A stretch of DNA of 64,000 bases from Owenia fusiformis. Taxonomy: Eukaryota; Annelida; Polychaeta; Sabellida; Oweniidae. The notes under the pieces are model-generated. The model searched no databases. It worked only from the letters and a program-made list of their open reading frames with translations, and was not told where the DNA came from. Where the stretch lies: NCBI GenBank assembly GCA_903813345.2, contig CAIIXF020000010.1:15174181-15238180 (forward strand). The letters are read 5' to 3'. The translations under genes were made by a program, and so were the position numbers. Within the stretch, counting starts at the first letter, position 1, and the number at the start of each line of letters is the position of its first letter. Positions 10,763 through 22,651 of this stretch are shown piece after piece.

Positions 10763-11992
10763 CTTGTTATCACAATACACCTTGTTACTTTTATTCAGTA
10801 CATGTATTTAATAGTATGTGGAGAGAAATTCCCAATAATGTGACTGTCCAAAGTAGTGATCATCAGATTCTGTCCTTACATTTCCTTTTAAACTGTCGAT
10901 AAATAACTAAAATTAGCTGGGCTTGGGGAAATGTTCAAATATTTGCTCAATTTCAAAATTGAAATGAATGAGTGCACTTGAAAATCTCATACTTTAGAGA
11001 TTCAGACTATATCAAAATTTAAAACCGCTATAAAAAGCTGAACCACAAAAACCCAGTACATGTACATAGTCTGTGCATTCAGCATTCCAACATTCCAATG
11101 GTATATGAAGCAGAACTCCATCCCTTTTGACTTATTGCAAATGTAGCTTTGGACATGCACTTTTCTTAAATCTCCACTTCAATGCATGTGTAAAAATGAA
11201 CCTAGATAATTCACATTTCACATAAACAGTTTGGCTGACAGTCAGGTATTGTAACTTGAATCTGTGAAAAGGAGAAATGAATATTCAGTTTTGATACTAC
11301 ATAGATCTAAATGACCCCAAAATAGCTGTTATGGCGTGAATGGAATTCAATATCAAATTCAATTTATTTCATATTGTCACTCAAGAGTTTAGATAAAGCT
11401 CTCTTTAAATGAACCAAAATAGGTGCTGGAATAGCTACGTCCAAGGCATTCCAATGATTTGAAAATCTGATTCAAACAAGGTATTAGACATCTTAGAAAG
11501 ACATATTATATAATAAGCCAGATCATTCAACATTTCAATGTTTTTCAAATATTTTGAATATTATAAAACAGTGAAAATATTTGAGCAATTTTGTACAAAA
11601 CATGTGTTTAATAAAAAGTGTTCATATTAGCCATAATACATTATGAGAGTCTAATAGATCAGTACAGAATAACATTAAGATAGCATTAAGGATGTGGTTA
11701 CTGAAAAAGAATATGGTTTTCACAAGCTTAAGGTTAATAGGAAGGAAATGAATCATTCATTATATAATGAACTAAAAACACAGACCTTTAATAAAGTGCA
11801 CATTTATTTTCCACATCTGGACAAGATCCATGACTGTTATTTTCAACTCATCATTTTGACATAATCCGAACACTGATAAAGTACTGCAAAATTGATGACA
11901 TAACATGTTTTCAAAATAGTCATTTTTATTCTGCATAATCCACCTGATATGACTTGAGTTGATAGGTGAAGCACCAACGTACCAATGTGTGA

Positions 11993-12150
11993 CAGGCCCA
12001 TAGCCAGAAGGTTTGAGCCAAAAATTCTTTCAAAATCATGCAATCTTTACCAATGTTAGCACTTTTCAACTGATTTTGGACTAAAATTGTCAAATTTGAC
12101 ACCCCCCAGTGTTTTAGTATTTTTGTAAATCATCCCCTTAGCTAAAGCTA
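11993..12150 (+). repeat. CAGGCCCATAGCCAG repeat, copy 1
   Basis: Starts with CAGGCCCATAGCCAG and contains TTGGACTAAAATTGTCAAAT and a CCCCCC block. It shares order and orientation with 15479-15598 and 62497-62651, whose right end is GGCTACGGGCCTG. This suggests a short element with inverted ends AGGCCCGTAGCC. Confidence 0.65.
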
Positions 12151-12542
12151 ACAATGAGCCTATGTGAGAAATCCCACTGTGTCATTGACAAAAAATACAT
12201 GTAATTAACTCTCCTTGGATTAATGTAATACTTGAAAATTTTCCAGTAATTGCACACAAAATATTATTAATTATTCTCAGACAATTCACTTCATAGCCTT
12301 CCTCTTCAATTAAATATGTTTAAGGGTAACACATCAATATTTTGGGCCTTATTCCTAACATGGTTGACATACATACATTTAACAAATCATACCTTGCAGA
12401 CTCTTACAAGTTAGATATATTTGTGTTGCACAAACATGCAATTACCATGACTGAAAAGGTTCTTTCATCCTGTTGAAATTAAAGTGACACAAAAAGAAAA
12501 CTATGTCAAGTAAAGTATTTGAACATTTCAATGGCCTATGAT

Positions 12543-13397
12543 TTAACATATATTTAATGACAAATATGACTTCAGTGTATCTGGCATGGGAAGTGCCCCA
12601 ATTTTCTTTTCGATTTTCACACCTTGAAATTGTTTCCTTATTACTTTTAAACATAGCCTTTGTAAAGGCTTTGTATTCTGATACTCAGTCACTAACATAT
12701 TCAATTCATGTTCATTTAGTGAACAAAGTAAATTCTCTGATGTTCCGATATGGGCTAGCCAAGAGTCATGGGAAAGGTCATAACCAGCTTCAATAAGACG
12801 TTTACAATTTTCAAAGTTGCCATGATAAACTAAATTAGCCAATGGAGTGCCTCGGCCATATATGGCTTTATTATTCATGACGCAACCATGCTCAATCAAA
12901 ATTCTCACAATATGAGACCAATTGAGGAAGCTCGCATAATGTAAGGCGGAGCATCGAAGACGATCTTTCTGAAGAACCATAGCACCTTGGTAGATTAATA
13001 CGAGTACGATTTTTACGTTTCCTAATACAGTTGCACTGATCAAAGGAGACATGTTATCCCTATCTACGCAATTTACATTTGCTTTGTAATCAATTAGGAG
13101 TTTCACTGCTTCATACTGTCCTCCCATACAGGCCCAATGAAGAGCAGTTCGACTACACAAAGGATCACGATAGTTAATCTTCACCCCCAATTTCAACAGA
13201 TATTCCATGATTTTGATCTGGCCTTCATACGCTGCAGTCCCTAGAATGGTTGTGCTTTCGAAGCGGGTTGCGCTGTGCAGAATTGTGTTGAGATCTATTC
13301 CACTCCCTATCAATTGTTTCACGCGATCCAACTCTCCATTTTCTATCGCTCGCAAGAGCAAATCTTCAACTCCAGGGACATTCACCTTATAAACCAT
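12543..13397 (-). CDS. Ankyrin repeat and SOCS box (ASB-type) protein, single exon
   Basis: A 284-residue intronless frame. At least five ankyrin repeats are visible, with typical signatures TALHWACMGGQYEAVKLLID (about 84-103) and ALHYASFLNWSHIVRILIEH (about 151-170), and GTPLANLVYHGNFENCKRLI near 185. The C-terminus PLQRLCLKVIRKQF ... IGALPMPDTLKSYLSL fits a SOCS box: an LCxxxIR elongin-BC-type motif and the LPxPxxLKxYLxL end. In this family the ankyrin repeats bind substrate and the SOCS box recruits elongin B/C and a cullin to form a ubiquitin ligase. I cannot assign a specific ASB number. The start has a plausible hydrophilic N-terminus, with no longer in-frame extension evident. Lack of introns could reflect retroposition, but the frame is intact. 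Confidence 0.88.
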   Translation of the reverse strand: MVYKVNVPGVEDLLLRAIENGELDRVKQLIGSGIDLNTILHSATRFESTTILGTAAYEGQIKIMEYLLKLGVKINYRDPLCSRTALHWACMGGQYEAVKLLIDYKANVNCVDRDNMSPLISATVLGNVKIVLVLIYQGAMVLQKDRLRCSALHYASFLNWSHIVRILIEHGCVMNNKAIYGRGTPLANLVYHGNFENCKRLIEAGYDLSHDSWLAHIGTSENLLCSLNEHELNMLVTEYQNTKPLQRLCLKVIRKQFQGVKIEKKIGALPMPDTLKSYLSLNIC

Positions 13398-14913
13398 AGC
13401 ACCACTAGATTAAGTGTATTTTTCAAAATGTACTAATTTTTGTTCCTTTGTTTGGCTAAGATCCCAATGTAGATTTACTCGTGATATTGATTCTGAGTGT
13501 TTTCAACTGATAGATATAAACAGTTAAATCCCTGTCTTTGTTACTCAGAAATCTGTTTCATCAAATTCCAAATGTATGTATGTATGAAGATAGCAAGTTT
13601 TTATTTTAATGATGTGTTTTTATAAAATTCTAAATTGTCAATTAAAATTTATAGAACACGACATGACATGTTTTAATGTTTCTTTGAAGCTTCCACATGT
13701 CCTTGTGATGTTTGAATGGTATTTAAGCGCTCGCTTTATTTATACACCTGTCCTTGGCACTGAACAAACCTCTGTATTAAAACAGTTTCTCTCATCTCAT
13801 TGAAATCAACCAATAAATTCATTCATTGTATATTTTCGCCAACAGCTGAATCCAAAATTCAATACATCGACAGTTTAAGGTTAATCCTTAGCACATGTAC
13901 TCAGTGAGCTAGTCATTAAATAGGGAAGTAAAGGTTAAAACAGTCAAATAATAACTAGATATAAGGACAGCTTTCATGTTTGACATTTAACTTAATTCAA
14001 TAGATAATGATTTTGACCCTAATATTTCACTGCACTGTATTTTGCCTGTGATGAAATATTTGTGCCTCATTTATGAATTCTAACTTTTAACCTGACCGAC
14101 ATACACTAAATTGTTGCTCTTTTTTGTTTTGAATTCATTTTCAATATAAAACATTCACTGATTTAAAAATACTTTTAATAGGAGCAATTTTAATTTTTTA
14201 GAAGAACTTCTATGCCACAATGGACAAAATGCTGTTCCTAATTGTATAAAATATATTATGTATTTAAGCTTGGCCTATAATGCCAAATTTAATTTTTTGA
14301 AGCTCAATTATGAATTTGAACTATACCACCCAGATCCAGTGCATAAACAGTAATGTTATGAAAAGTTTATATGCAGCAGAAGTGCTTGTTCAATCGTATA
14401 TATACAATACATACAATATTAACCCAAGTCTATGTTTACTTAACATTATTGGTGTATATTTAACATAATGAGTTTATTTTTGTTGAATTGTACTACACTT
14501 TCTGTATTTAGCCCTAAATCCTCATATCTGGAGAACAATACTAGTACACGCACAGGAAGCTTCGTTTGTTTAGCTCAATTAATTTGAAATCCTTAATTCA
14601 TCATTTTAAAGTGGATAGAACTTAAAAATATCCTCTTTTTTCTTTACTAATACCACTATAAGCTGTTGTTTTTGTTTGAAGAGATTTTTTGAATGTGGAA
14701 GTGGTAGTCTATAGGTGTTTACTGTTTTATCAATGTTTTGAATGTCTTTGTTTGCATCCTTTCTTCTGACTACCGGATTCTCTCTAATGAGTGCACAGTT
14801 CCAATAAGCCCACATGCAGCTTTTGTGATGAACATGGTCTCACGAAAACACAACAAGATATAGATTGATGCTTACATTTAATGGAGAGAAAGAAATACAA
14901 GACCTGTGGAGTG

Positions 14914-15099
14914 CAGTGATCTCCCTAGCATTAAGGCCACCTGGGATTTTGAAAATAGGCTTGCACCCACCTGAAAATCCATTTGCACCCACTTGAAAAT
15001 GAGAAAACATAAAAAATGGCATATTTTGACCAATTTTGGTCTGAATTGTGAAAATGAGAATTTTGCACCCACCTGAGAAAAATCCTGGGGAGATCACTG
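14914..15099. mobile_element. MITE with ends CAGTGATCTCCC and 5-bp target duplication
   Basis: CAGTGATCTCCC at the left and GGGAGATCACTG at the right are perfect inverted 12-mers bounding 186 bp. The flanks are GAGTG and GAGTA (4 of 5 match). The interior repeats TTGCACCCAC(C/T)TGA three times. CAGTG ends suggest a hAT-type element; a 5-bp duplication would fit the hAT5 group. Confidence 0.75.
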
Positions 15100-15478
15100 G
15101 AGTATGTATACCTTAGTGCCTTGGTGATAACAAACAACTAAAAAGATTATCAGCGATATTTTTCTAAATGTTTTGTATGTGCGCATATTGGAATCTCTCA
15201 ATATCTTACCCTATTAAATTTTGATTTGCGAAGCGCAGTGCGCACACTAGAGAGAATACAGTATATCTTTCATAGTTGTGCCCCTTTTGACTCGCATGTT
15301 TACATTTTAAATATTTGTTTGTCATCATGACATGTAGTAATTCACACACATGTGAACTTAGAAGTTATTAAGAACATGAATGTGGCAACAATTATGCTTG
15401 ACCTTATTTGGAGTATATCAAGAGATCCATTAAATACCAGACTGGACATTGCAGAATTAATACTATATAAGTAGTGTT

Positions 15479-15598
15479 CAGGCCCATAGTAAAAAATTCA
15501 TTCGTGCAGTTTTTCAACATTCTAAGCATTTCTCAAGTGATTTAGACCAAAATTGTCCTAACAACTGACCCTCCCCCTTGGCAAAAGCTGGCTACAGG
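15479..15598 (+). repeat. CAGGCCCATAG repeat, copy 2 (near complete)
   Basis: Runs from CAGGCCCATAGTAAAAAATT to GGCAAAAGCTGGCTACAGGT. The middle (AAGTGATTTAGACCAAAATT) matches the copies at 11993-12150 and 62497-62651. Both ends are present, in partial inverted relation. Confidence 0.65.
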
Positions 15599-16637
15599 TC
15601 TAATATTTATACCATAGTATGATATCATAAACTGATAAAAATAAATATAATCCTAAGAAATCCCTCTAAGCATCTTATGTACAGTTTAACACAATCCCTG
15701 CTATGAGCCATAACCACATTAATTTGTACTGGCTTATTCAGATCATAAATATAACTTATACAAACTTAAACAAGTAATATATGATAAGTTATATAATGTA
15801 TTTTCATGTAATTTTAAATTGATACAAACCAAAATAAGTAATAAAACTTCTCTATATTTCACTATGCAAATTACATTGTCTTCAAACACAGCATCAATAT
15901 TTAATGGGTCAGGGTTACAAACAGCTAAATTCAGCAAACTGTCTAGAGAGGTCTAGATTCCACTCAAGTGTATGCACTGACATTTTGTCATCCGAATATC
16001 TCTATCCACTGTCCGGTGTGTCTACCATTCTGCAATAAGTGTCTACTCAGGATGCGACATGTGTCTTTCTATATGCCTCACATGCCAATGTGATTTGTCC
16101 ATCCATTTCATTGTGTGATGTGTTGAGTCTCAACCAATGTCATGTTGACTCTTAGAATGATTATCTGCAATGTATAAACAACTTTTTAATTAAAAAATTT
16201 ATAAGAGTAGAATTTCAGAATATCTCAGAAAATTGCAGGAATGCAAAGTTTAGGAAAAAACGCCTGAGTGGAATGAAGCAGCCACAATGCATTGAGTCTT
16301 GGGCTTAAATTCTTTTCACACATTGCAAAATATGTGATAGAAAATCACTAAAAGAACATATTTTCAATGAAACATTTTGCAAGGGTCAAGTATTGGCAAA
16401 GCATCAATTGCAATCTCATCACCTTGACAACTATACACAACAAATGCATTATTGATTATTTCATGCACTGCTGTCATGTAAAAATACTGTGTTCAGATTG
16501 GCTGGAATTGGACACACCTTGTCTAGCCATGTGTGAAATATTGTTCATGCATTCAAAGTATTTTGTCATAGTTCAGGTTTGGTAAACTTGTCTTGGTTAT
16601 AGCATATGCTGGTGGTCCATTGACATTGTATTGAATG

Positions 16638-16811
16638 CAGGGGTTTCACTAGAATTTCTCACAACAGGCTAAATGAATGAAAACAACAGAAAGAATTAAT
16701 GGAAATCATAAATTTAACATGGAAATGTTGAAAAGTCCCTAAAAACAACAGGCACTTTTGTGAAAACTGCCGGTGAAAATTGCCTGTTGCCTGCTGCTAA
16801 TAAAACCCCTG
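16638..16811. mobile_element. MITE with ends CAGGGGTTTCA, copy 1, 5-bp target duplication
   Basis: Begins CAGGGGTTTCACTAGAATTT and ends AATAAAACCCCTG (174 bp). It is flanked on both sides by GAATG, a perfect 5-bp direct repeat. A second copy, in reverse orientation, lies at 21809-21977. The ends fit the hAT superfamily. Confidence 0.85.
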
Positions 16812-17134
16812 GAATGGTCAAAAAATAATATCACAGACTCATAATGTACATAGGAGTTCATAAAAAGTTCACTACTTATCAGATAAAATAGATAAAAAAC
16901 ATTTTCAGCAATACTGTAAGTTAATTGAATGATTTGAAGTGCAATACAGGATATATTCTACTCGAGAAATTCTGTATTGGAACGAGACGATAAATGAGTT
17001 GATTATCATCCAAATGTCAATTTCATACACTTGTACACAGGAAGTTCGTCAACTAGGCCTATGGTATCAAATTGTCGAAATATAACATGAAGAACAGATA
17101 AATTGTAAATGTTCTAGTTAAAATAAATTGCATA

Positions 17135-17842
17135 TACAGGATGGTCCAAAAGATCATTCAAACTTTTGATTGCATAGCATTTTCTAATGATAGGAATATC
17201 TCCCAAATTTTTTTCATAGACCTACAGACATGTAAGAGTTGTGCTATGTAAGTTGTTATAGGGGATTTTTCTTGTGAATGTGCAGGTCAGGTGTGATCCA
17301 TACGATAGGAGATGCACCTGACTTCAGGTAAGTAATGGTGGAGGTATTCAACAGTTCAAGTGAAGCATTTGAATAAGGCAATGTTGCTTCGTCTTTCCAA
17401 TGGATAACAGTATCAATGTTAACCCCTTGCTTCCGTGCCGATGTCAGAATGGATTTTCTTCTTATAACTTCAATGTCTCAGTCCATGGTCACAGGAAATG
17501 AACGTCCATTAGCATCCTCAAACTAGAATGGCCCAGTATAACCATTATGACTTAACTTTCACCAGTCAACTTCTCTACATCACATGTTTGATGCCAATGC
17601 TCAGAAGGCTAAACCTGAGCCAAAAAGTGCATTTTCTATTTTCAGCACCAAAGAGCGTGGATTGGGCATATCACAAACTATTGATCCCATGCTCTCATAA
17701 CAGTGGTATAACAAAATTAAACTTATACCATACAAAACTTACAAGTCTGTAGGTCGTCTATGAAAATAAATTGGGAGATCTTTCTGTCTTTAGACAATAC
17801 TACGTTGTCAAAAGTGTGAATGAATTTATGGAACACCCTGTA
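17135..17842. mobile_element. Mariner-type element with ~110-bp inverted ends and TA target site
   Basis: The left end TA-CAGGATGGTCCAAAAGATCA and the right end, whose inverse reads TA-CAGGGTGTTCCATAAATT, share about 110 bp of inverted homology, including CATAGACCTACAGAC on the left. About 490 bp lies between. The minus strand carries a roughly 70-codon stop-free stretch around 17270-17475 (includes SILTSARKQGVNIDTVIHWK) that I do not recognise as a transposase. Confidence 0.8.
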
Positions 17843-19555
17843 CATTTTTCATGTGTGTTGAATGCTATCAGAAAATGAAAAAATTGACTCTTAATCTCCT
17901 TTTTACATCAAGTCAAAGAAACAAGAAATTTTTTATATAATCCAATCAGATTAGCCATTTGTAAGCAAATTCTTTTTAAACAAGGATTTTGATAGTAAGT
18001 ACGCGATGCCAAATGTCGAGCAAAACTAGGGGGTCAGGGGGCATGCCCCCAGAAAATTTTTCATTTGGACCTTAATGGTGCATTCTGAGTGATATCAGAC
18101 TGTGTTATGCAGAAGGGAAAACTGTTACTTGTCTGGAGTCTAGAGAAAAGAAGAGAAGTAGTCCAGGAAAGATCATGAAACAAAATATTTATATATTTTT
18201 ATTTATTTTTATAAATTTTTTGCTTGATTTTGAAAATACTTAAAATAATACAGTCTCGAATTTCCTTCAACTTAATCAATTAAGTGATATTTATCGAGAA
18301 TTTTAATGGCGTCGTATACTAGTCAGAGCAAATCCCTAAGTATGACGTCATCCCAGAAATAGTTGCGGGAGTGGCCGATAGGTGTCAGGAATAATCGTTT
18401 TCGTCTATTGACATGCTAGGCAAAACTTTACTGTACTCTATCCTGTACAGAAGTAGTGACATCTTTTTTTAAGCGTTAATAGCAATGTATGAATAAGTGA
18501 GCATAGCAAAAATCAGTCCAGACAGCAACATAATTAAACCCCACTTAGGTAGCTGGACTGTAGTTTATTTTAAAGATTGTACAGTTAAAAGTGCATTCTT
18601 TTTCTATTTTTTAAAGAAATGGCACTTGGCAAGCTATCCAAAACCAGTGAGGCACAAAAGATGATTGATTGTCACGCAGTGCACTAAAGCTGAACTAATA
18701 ACACCTCATTCATTCAATAGCACTTCTAATGACTGTTTTCCTTTTAAAAAATGGAATAAAATACTCACGGAATTTGTGTTTAAGATTGTTAGGCATTTTT
18801 TAAGCATTTTTGAAGGACACAACTACCCCGGAGTGAATATACAGATACACAATGACGCGCCACAATACTGTTCTACTGTGAAATAGCATAGTGTGTAAAA
18901 TTAATATATGTCGCATCATGAGTGACCAGAAATCTACTTTTCCGAAAAAGTTTTCTTCTGAAAAGTCGTTCAAATTCAACATTTATGAAGTTGTTTGGTG
19001 AGTAAATCGTAAAAAGGGAATTCGCTATAACTGCGAAATACCTTTATATATTTTTTGCCACCTCTTTCGAAAATTCGCGATTGGCGAAAGTCTGATCTCA
19101 GTCAATAGTTAAATAGTTAACATATTTTAAACTGTACCTGGCCTGTACATGCAGTGCACTGAAGCTTAACTAACACCTACTCACTTCTCAATACACTTTC
19201 GTCATAGTCAATACAAAAAAATGAAATTTTGCTAAAATTGGATCATGGGCCATTTACCTTTCACAAAAGTCAGTGTGGGGTTATAGTTAGATAAACCATT
19301 CATACTGGGTCTTAGGTAGTGGTGTAGACAAATACTCATGTAGTCATTAAATTGTCTCACCAAAGTGTTATAGAATTCGTCTCGATTAAGATTTCAGATT
19401 TCGCGAATTATTTCACTAGTCTGAGATTCACGAATTTGTATTCATATTCCCGATAACCATTCCATAGCGAATCCTGATGTCATATGCATTGTTTTTTTCT
19501 CACAAACAGTGTCAAACCATGAACAAATGATTGTTTCATGTATTACTTGTTTTTA

Positions 19556-19680
19556 TTTGAATGAATATGACATGAATGAATATGACATGAATGAATATGA
19601 CATGAATGAATGACTATGACATGAATGAATATGACTATGACATGAATGAATATGACATGAATGAATATGACATGTATGAG
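19556..19680. repeat. 15-bp tandem repeat (GAATGAATATGACAT)
   Basis: About eight imperfect units of GAATGAATATGACAT, with two shorter units of the type GAATGACTATGACAT. It lies just beyond the SKA1 poly(A) signal. Confidence 0.9.
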
Positions 19681-19732
19681 AAAAAAATTAATTCACCAAG
19701 GGAGGTAAAAAATGCTACTATCGTCTTTCTAC

Positions 19733-19738
19733 TTTATT
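19733..19738 (-). terminator. Candidate SKA1 poly(A) signal
   Basis: AATAAA on minus, 72 nt past the SKA1 stop at 19810. A short 3' UTR is implied. Confidence 0.6.
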
Positions 19739-19809
19739 ACTTATAAATTGACATTTGGTGAACAATGTATGGAATACAGTTACAGGAAAGTATGTGAGAC
19801 TCACCATGC

Positions 19810-22651
19810 TCAGTGCAGTATGGCATAACGGGTGAGTTTTCCACCCCTGATTTCCTTGATTCTGCCACAATGTCTCAGCATAGAAAAGATGTTCTTAGTG
19901 TGACTTCCCAGCTTAAAAGAGGTATGTAGTTTCACATCTTCCTCAACGAAGAATTGGAAACCTAAGAAAACCAGAACACATTTTAATGAAATACATTGAT
20001 TAGCAATGAGTTGTGTCACATGGATAATTTCAGAGTGAACCAAATATAAATACACCTCATAACATGTAGTTCGGATCTTGCGCCTAATTATGCCAAATCA
20101 AAATTGAAGAAACAATCCTGTCAATTATTAGCAATTGCTGGATTGAGTCAGCTTCATTAAGAATAGTATTTTAAACTTGGTAGCAAAAGTAAGTATCATC
20201 ATTTTCATTAGCACAACAAAGCATTCCAAGGCTCGCTTCACCCTACACTCGATATTCTCAATATGAAGGGGTTTAGAAAATTCTGGTATTAAGCTATGAG
20301 AATAAAAGCAATAATTTTAATGTACATGTAATTTCAAACAATTTCTGCACCACATCACTCTAAAGTATCCTAAAATACAGTACTGTTTCAACGCATTACT
20401 CACCTTTTGTTTCTTTATTTTCTTGTGCCTTATATCCTGTGTAAGTCTTAGAGGTTCTTTCTATAATGTTTTTCTTGGCCTTAGCCATGTATGTGTATTT
20501 AGCAGTCAGGGCTTTGTTGAATTCATCTATTGCTGAGTTAATCTGATCATATGTAAACCTCCCTCTGATATATCTGTAAAATAAGTAAATATGTTGTTCA
20601 GTTAAATATGTTGATTTCAAAAATATATTCACTTTTCAAAAGTGGGACATTTCAGCGTTGTACATTGGATCAGGTCATGTTAAAGGGGATCAGATATTTA
20701 AAGTCTCCCCTTCAGATATTACATTTGGGATTGCAATGGAAAAGGAAAATGATTATTGAGAGGATTGCTCTATATTTCTATCCTCTTTACTTCCATTGTT
20801 CTAAGGTAGGCAGGGTAGAATGGCATTTTACACGTTCATGTTTGTAGTAATACATATTATGAGTAGAAAACATGCCCTCTTAAACAACCCTGTATTTCCA
20901 AGAGACAGTATTCAAGTCTGATATTAATTTGAAATTATTATAGGTTAAATGGCAAGTATCTGAAATTTTGATCCTGATTTACCACAGAATATTTTGAATT
21001 CAAAAAGGTACGTAACTTCCATCCATTGATTTGAAATAACCCTTATATCTTAAGCTTCAGTGAAAGCATAGATGAAGGCAGGGTCATCAGCACAACTTAA
21101 GACAATGAGAATGGACCATCTTTTCAAAATGCAATAAAAAATGTTCAATATTTACAGAACCCCCCCCCCCCTTAATATTACATGTAAATTGTACATGTAC
21201 ATGTATGTATACTTACTTAGGGGTGCTTTCAAATTCATCAATCATCAGATACTCTATTTTATGAATAGAAGGTCCCTTAGGTACAGTGGTATCTTGCATA
21301 GACTTGTTTGTATCTTTTTGTTTGAGTGGGGTAGCATTCACATTAGCACTAGAACTTGCAGTTGGCGTCATACTGGAATGTAAGAAATAAGCAATTAATA
21401 CTGATCCAATGAATTAGAGATATTAGAGTATCTCTTTAAATAGCTTTTTAAATAGCTGTTTTCTTGCTTGTTTTATAATGCAATGATGAATACATATGAT
21501 GACATTATCAATTTCTTAGCACATTATTCAAATAGTGGATGGTGTGAAAAATGCAAGTAGTATGTACAGTATTATCTACTAAATGGTTTTATTAATGAAT
21601 AACAGTACATGAAATATGATCATCTAGAAAAAAGGTACACTACCTTTTTGTATTGCTTTGATTATTCATCCTGGTTGGAAGCCGATCTGGAATATTTTCT
21701 GTTGCATGGGACACTCTTTCATTCAGATCAATTACAACACTGCGCATCATCTGCAAATGTAATAAGAAAATAATTTAGGAACTTTCCTTTGCAGACACTG
21801 AGCAATATCAGGGGTTTCATTAGCAGCAGGCAACAGGCGATTTTCACCATTTGTTTCGCAAAATACTTGTTTTTAGGGACTTTTCAATTTTTCCATGTTA
21901 AATTTATGATTTCCATTAATTTTTCCTTTTCTTTTCAATTATTTAGGCTGTTGTGAGAAATTCTATTGAAGCCCCTGAATATTGTATCAACGTTTATCAT
22001 TCTAACACAAACAGGTTGAAATACAAGTGCTCTTTGTTTTATTTGAATACCTTGGTTGGCTGGTTGCCTTTAACAAGTCTTCAAGTTTGGGAAGTTATTT
22101 TTGAAAATCTATACCAATAAGCTGGTATGTTTTAATATACCAGCATCACTTGAATGACAGTTTATCCATTCACACCCTTAAAAGCTTTAATAAGCCCATA
22201 CACCCACAATTCAAAGTACTCATATTTCTATTAACATGTACAGTAAAACCTGTATATCTGAACACCTCTCTGATCTGAACACCTCTCAATGTGAACACCT
22301 TTTCTCAAAATTCTCTGTCCCAATTTTATTATCTCCCATTGACTCACTTATTAAAAAAACTTGAAATGTGAACACCTGCTTATCTGAACACTTTTGGCCA
22401 GCCCCATTGGTGTTCAGATTAGACAGGTTTTACTGTACCTGGACTTGCTTCATCTCATCCCTCTGCCTGGAGATCTCAGCCTTTAAAAGTAATATAACAG
22501 CCTCTAATTCTCCAACATTCCTATTCATTTTAGCTAAGAGTTTGCTGCTATTGCCTGTCTGGCTTGTGTTCCTAAGCTGAACACATAATTTCATAGAGGA
22601 GATTTTGTTCTGGAAGTGTCCTACCAGTTCATCTAGGTGATTGAAATTCAT
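19810..22651 (-). CDS. SKA1: Spindle and kinetochore-associated protein 1, complete coding region
   Basis: SKA1 with SKA2 and SKA3 forms the Ska complex, which couples kinetochores to depolymerising microtubules. Five coding exons on minus join in frame: 22651-22439, 21750-21644, 21372-21217, 20573-20404, 19961-19810. They give 265 residues, close to human SKA1 (255). The N-terminal third (LDELVGHFQNKISSMKLCVQ, then ELEAVILLLKAEI) is the helical part that assembles with SKA2/3. A low-complexity linker follows. The C-terminal microtubule-binding winged-helix domain is well kept: YIRGRFTYDQIN, FNKALTAKY, and the end IFSMLRHCGRIKEIRGGKLT followed by RYAILH. The ATG at 22651 sits directly after an acceptor (ATTCCAG), so a noncoding exon lies upstream. 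Identity is highly confident; boundaries follow splice consensus and phase. Confidence 0.95.
21809..21977. mobile_element. MITE with ends CAGGGGTTTCA, copy 2, in a SKA1 intron
   Basis: Starts CAGGGGTTTCATTAGCAGCA and ends AGCCCCTG (169 bp), flanked on both sides by AATAT. Its interior is the reverse complement of the copy at 16638-16811 (for example the GCAGCAGGCAACAGGC block). It lies in the SKA1 intron between coding exons 1 and 2. Confidence 0.85.
22241..22435. mobile_element. Pogo/Tigger-type MITE abutting a SKA1 splice donor
   Basis: CAGTAAAACCTGTATATCTG followed by AACACC at the left is inverted as GGTGTTCAGATTAGACAGGT followed by TTTACTG at the right. The 195 bp are flanked by TA on both sides. 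CAGTA(A/G)AACCT ends and TA targets are typical of pogo/Tigger elements. Its right flank TA (22436-22437) overlaps the GT donor of SKA1 coding exon 1. Confidence 0.85.

Larger units (their letters stand above)
9836..12542. other. HAUS5 3' UTR and convergent intergenic space
   Basis: The HAUS5 3' UTR runs to about 10.78 kb. After that I see no gene up to the ASB-like stop at 12543. The segment holds a dispersed-repeat copy (10366-10450), a doubled GATAGATGATTAAG near 10040-10065, and a repeat at 11993-12150. Confidence 0.5.
13398..19809. other. Intergenic space between the ASB-like gene and SKA1
   Basis: No host gene recognised. Its only supported contents are small transposons and repeats, listed separately at 14914, 15479, 16638, 17135 and 19556. 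Short open frames here (60-75 codons) show no motif, splice logic or coding pattern. Confidence 0.5.
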
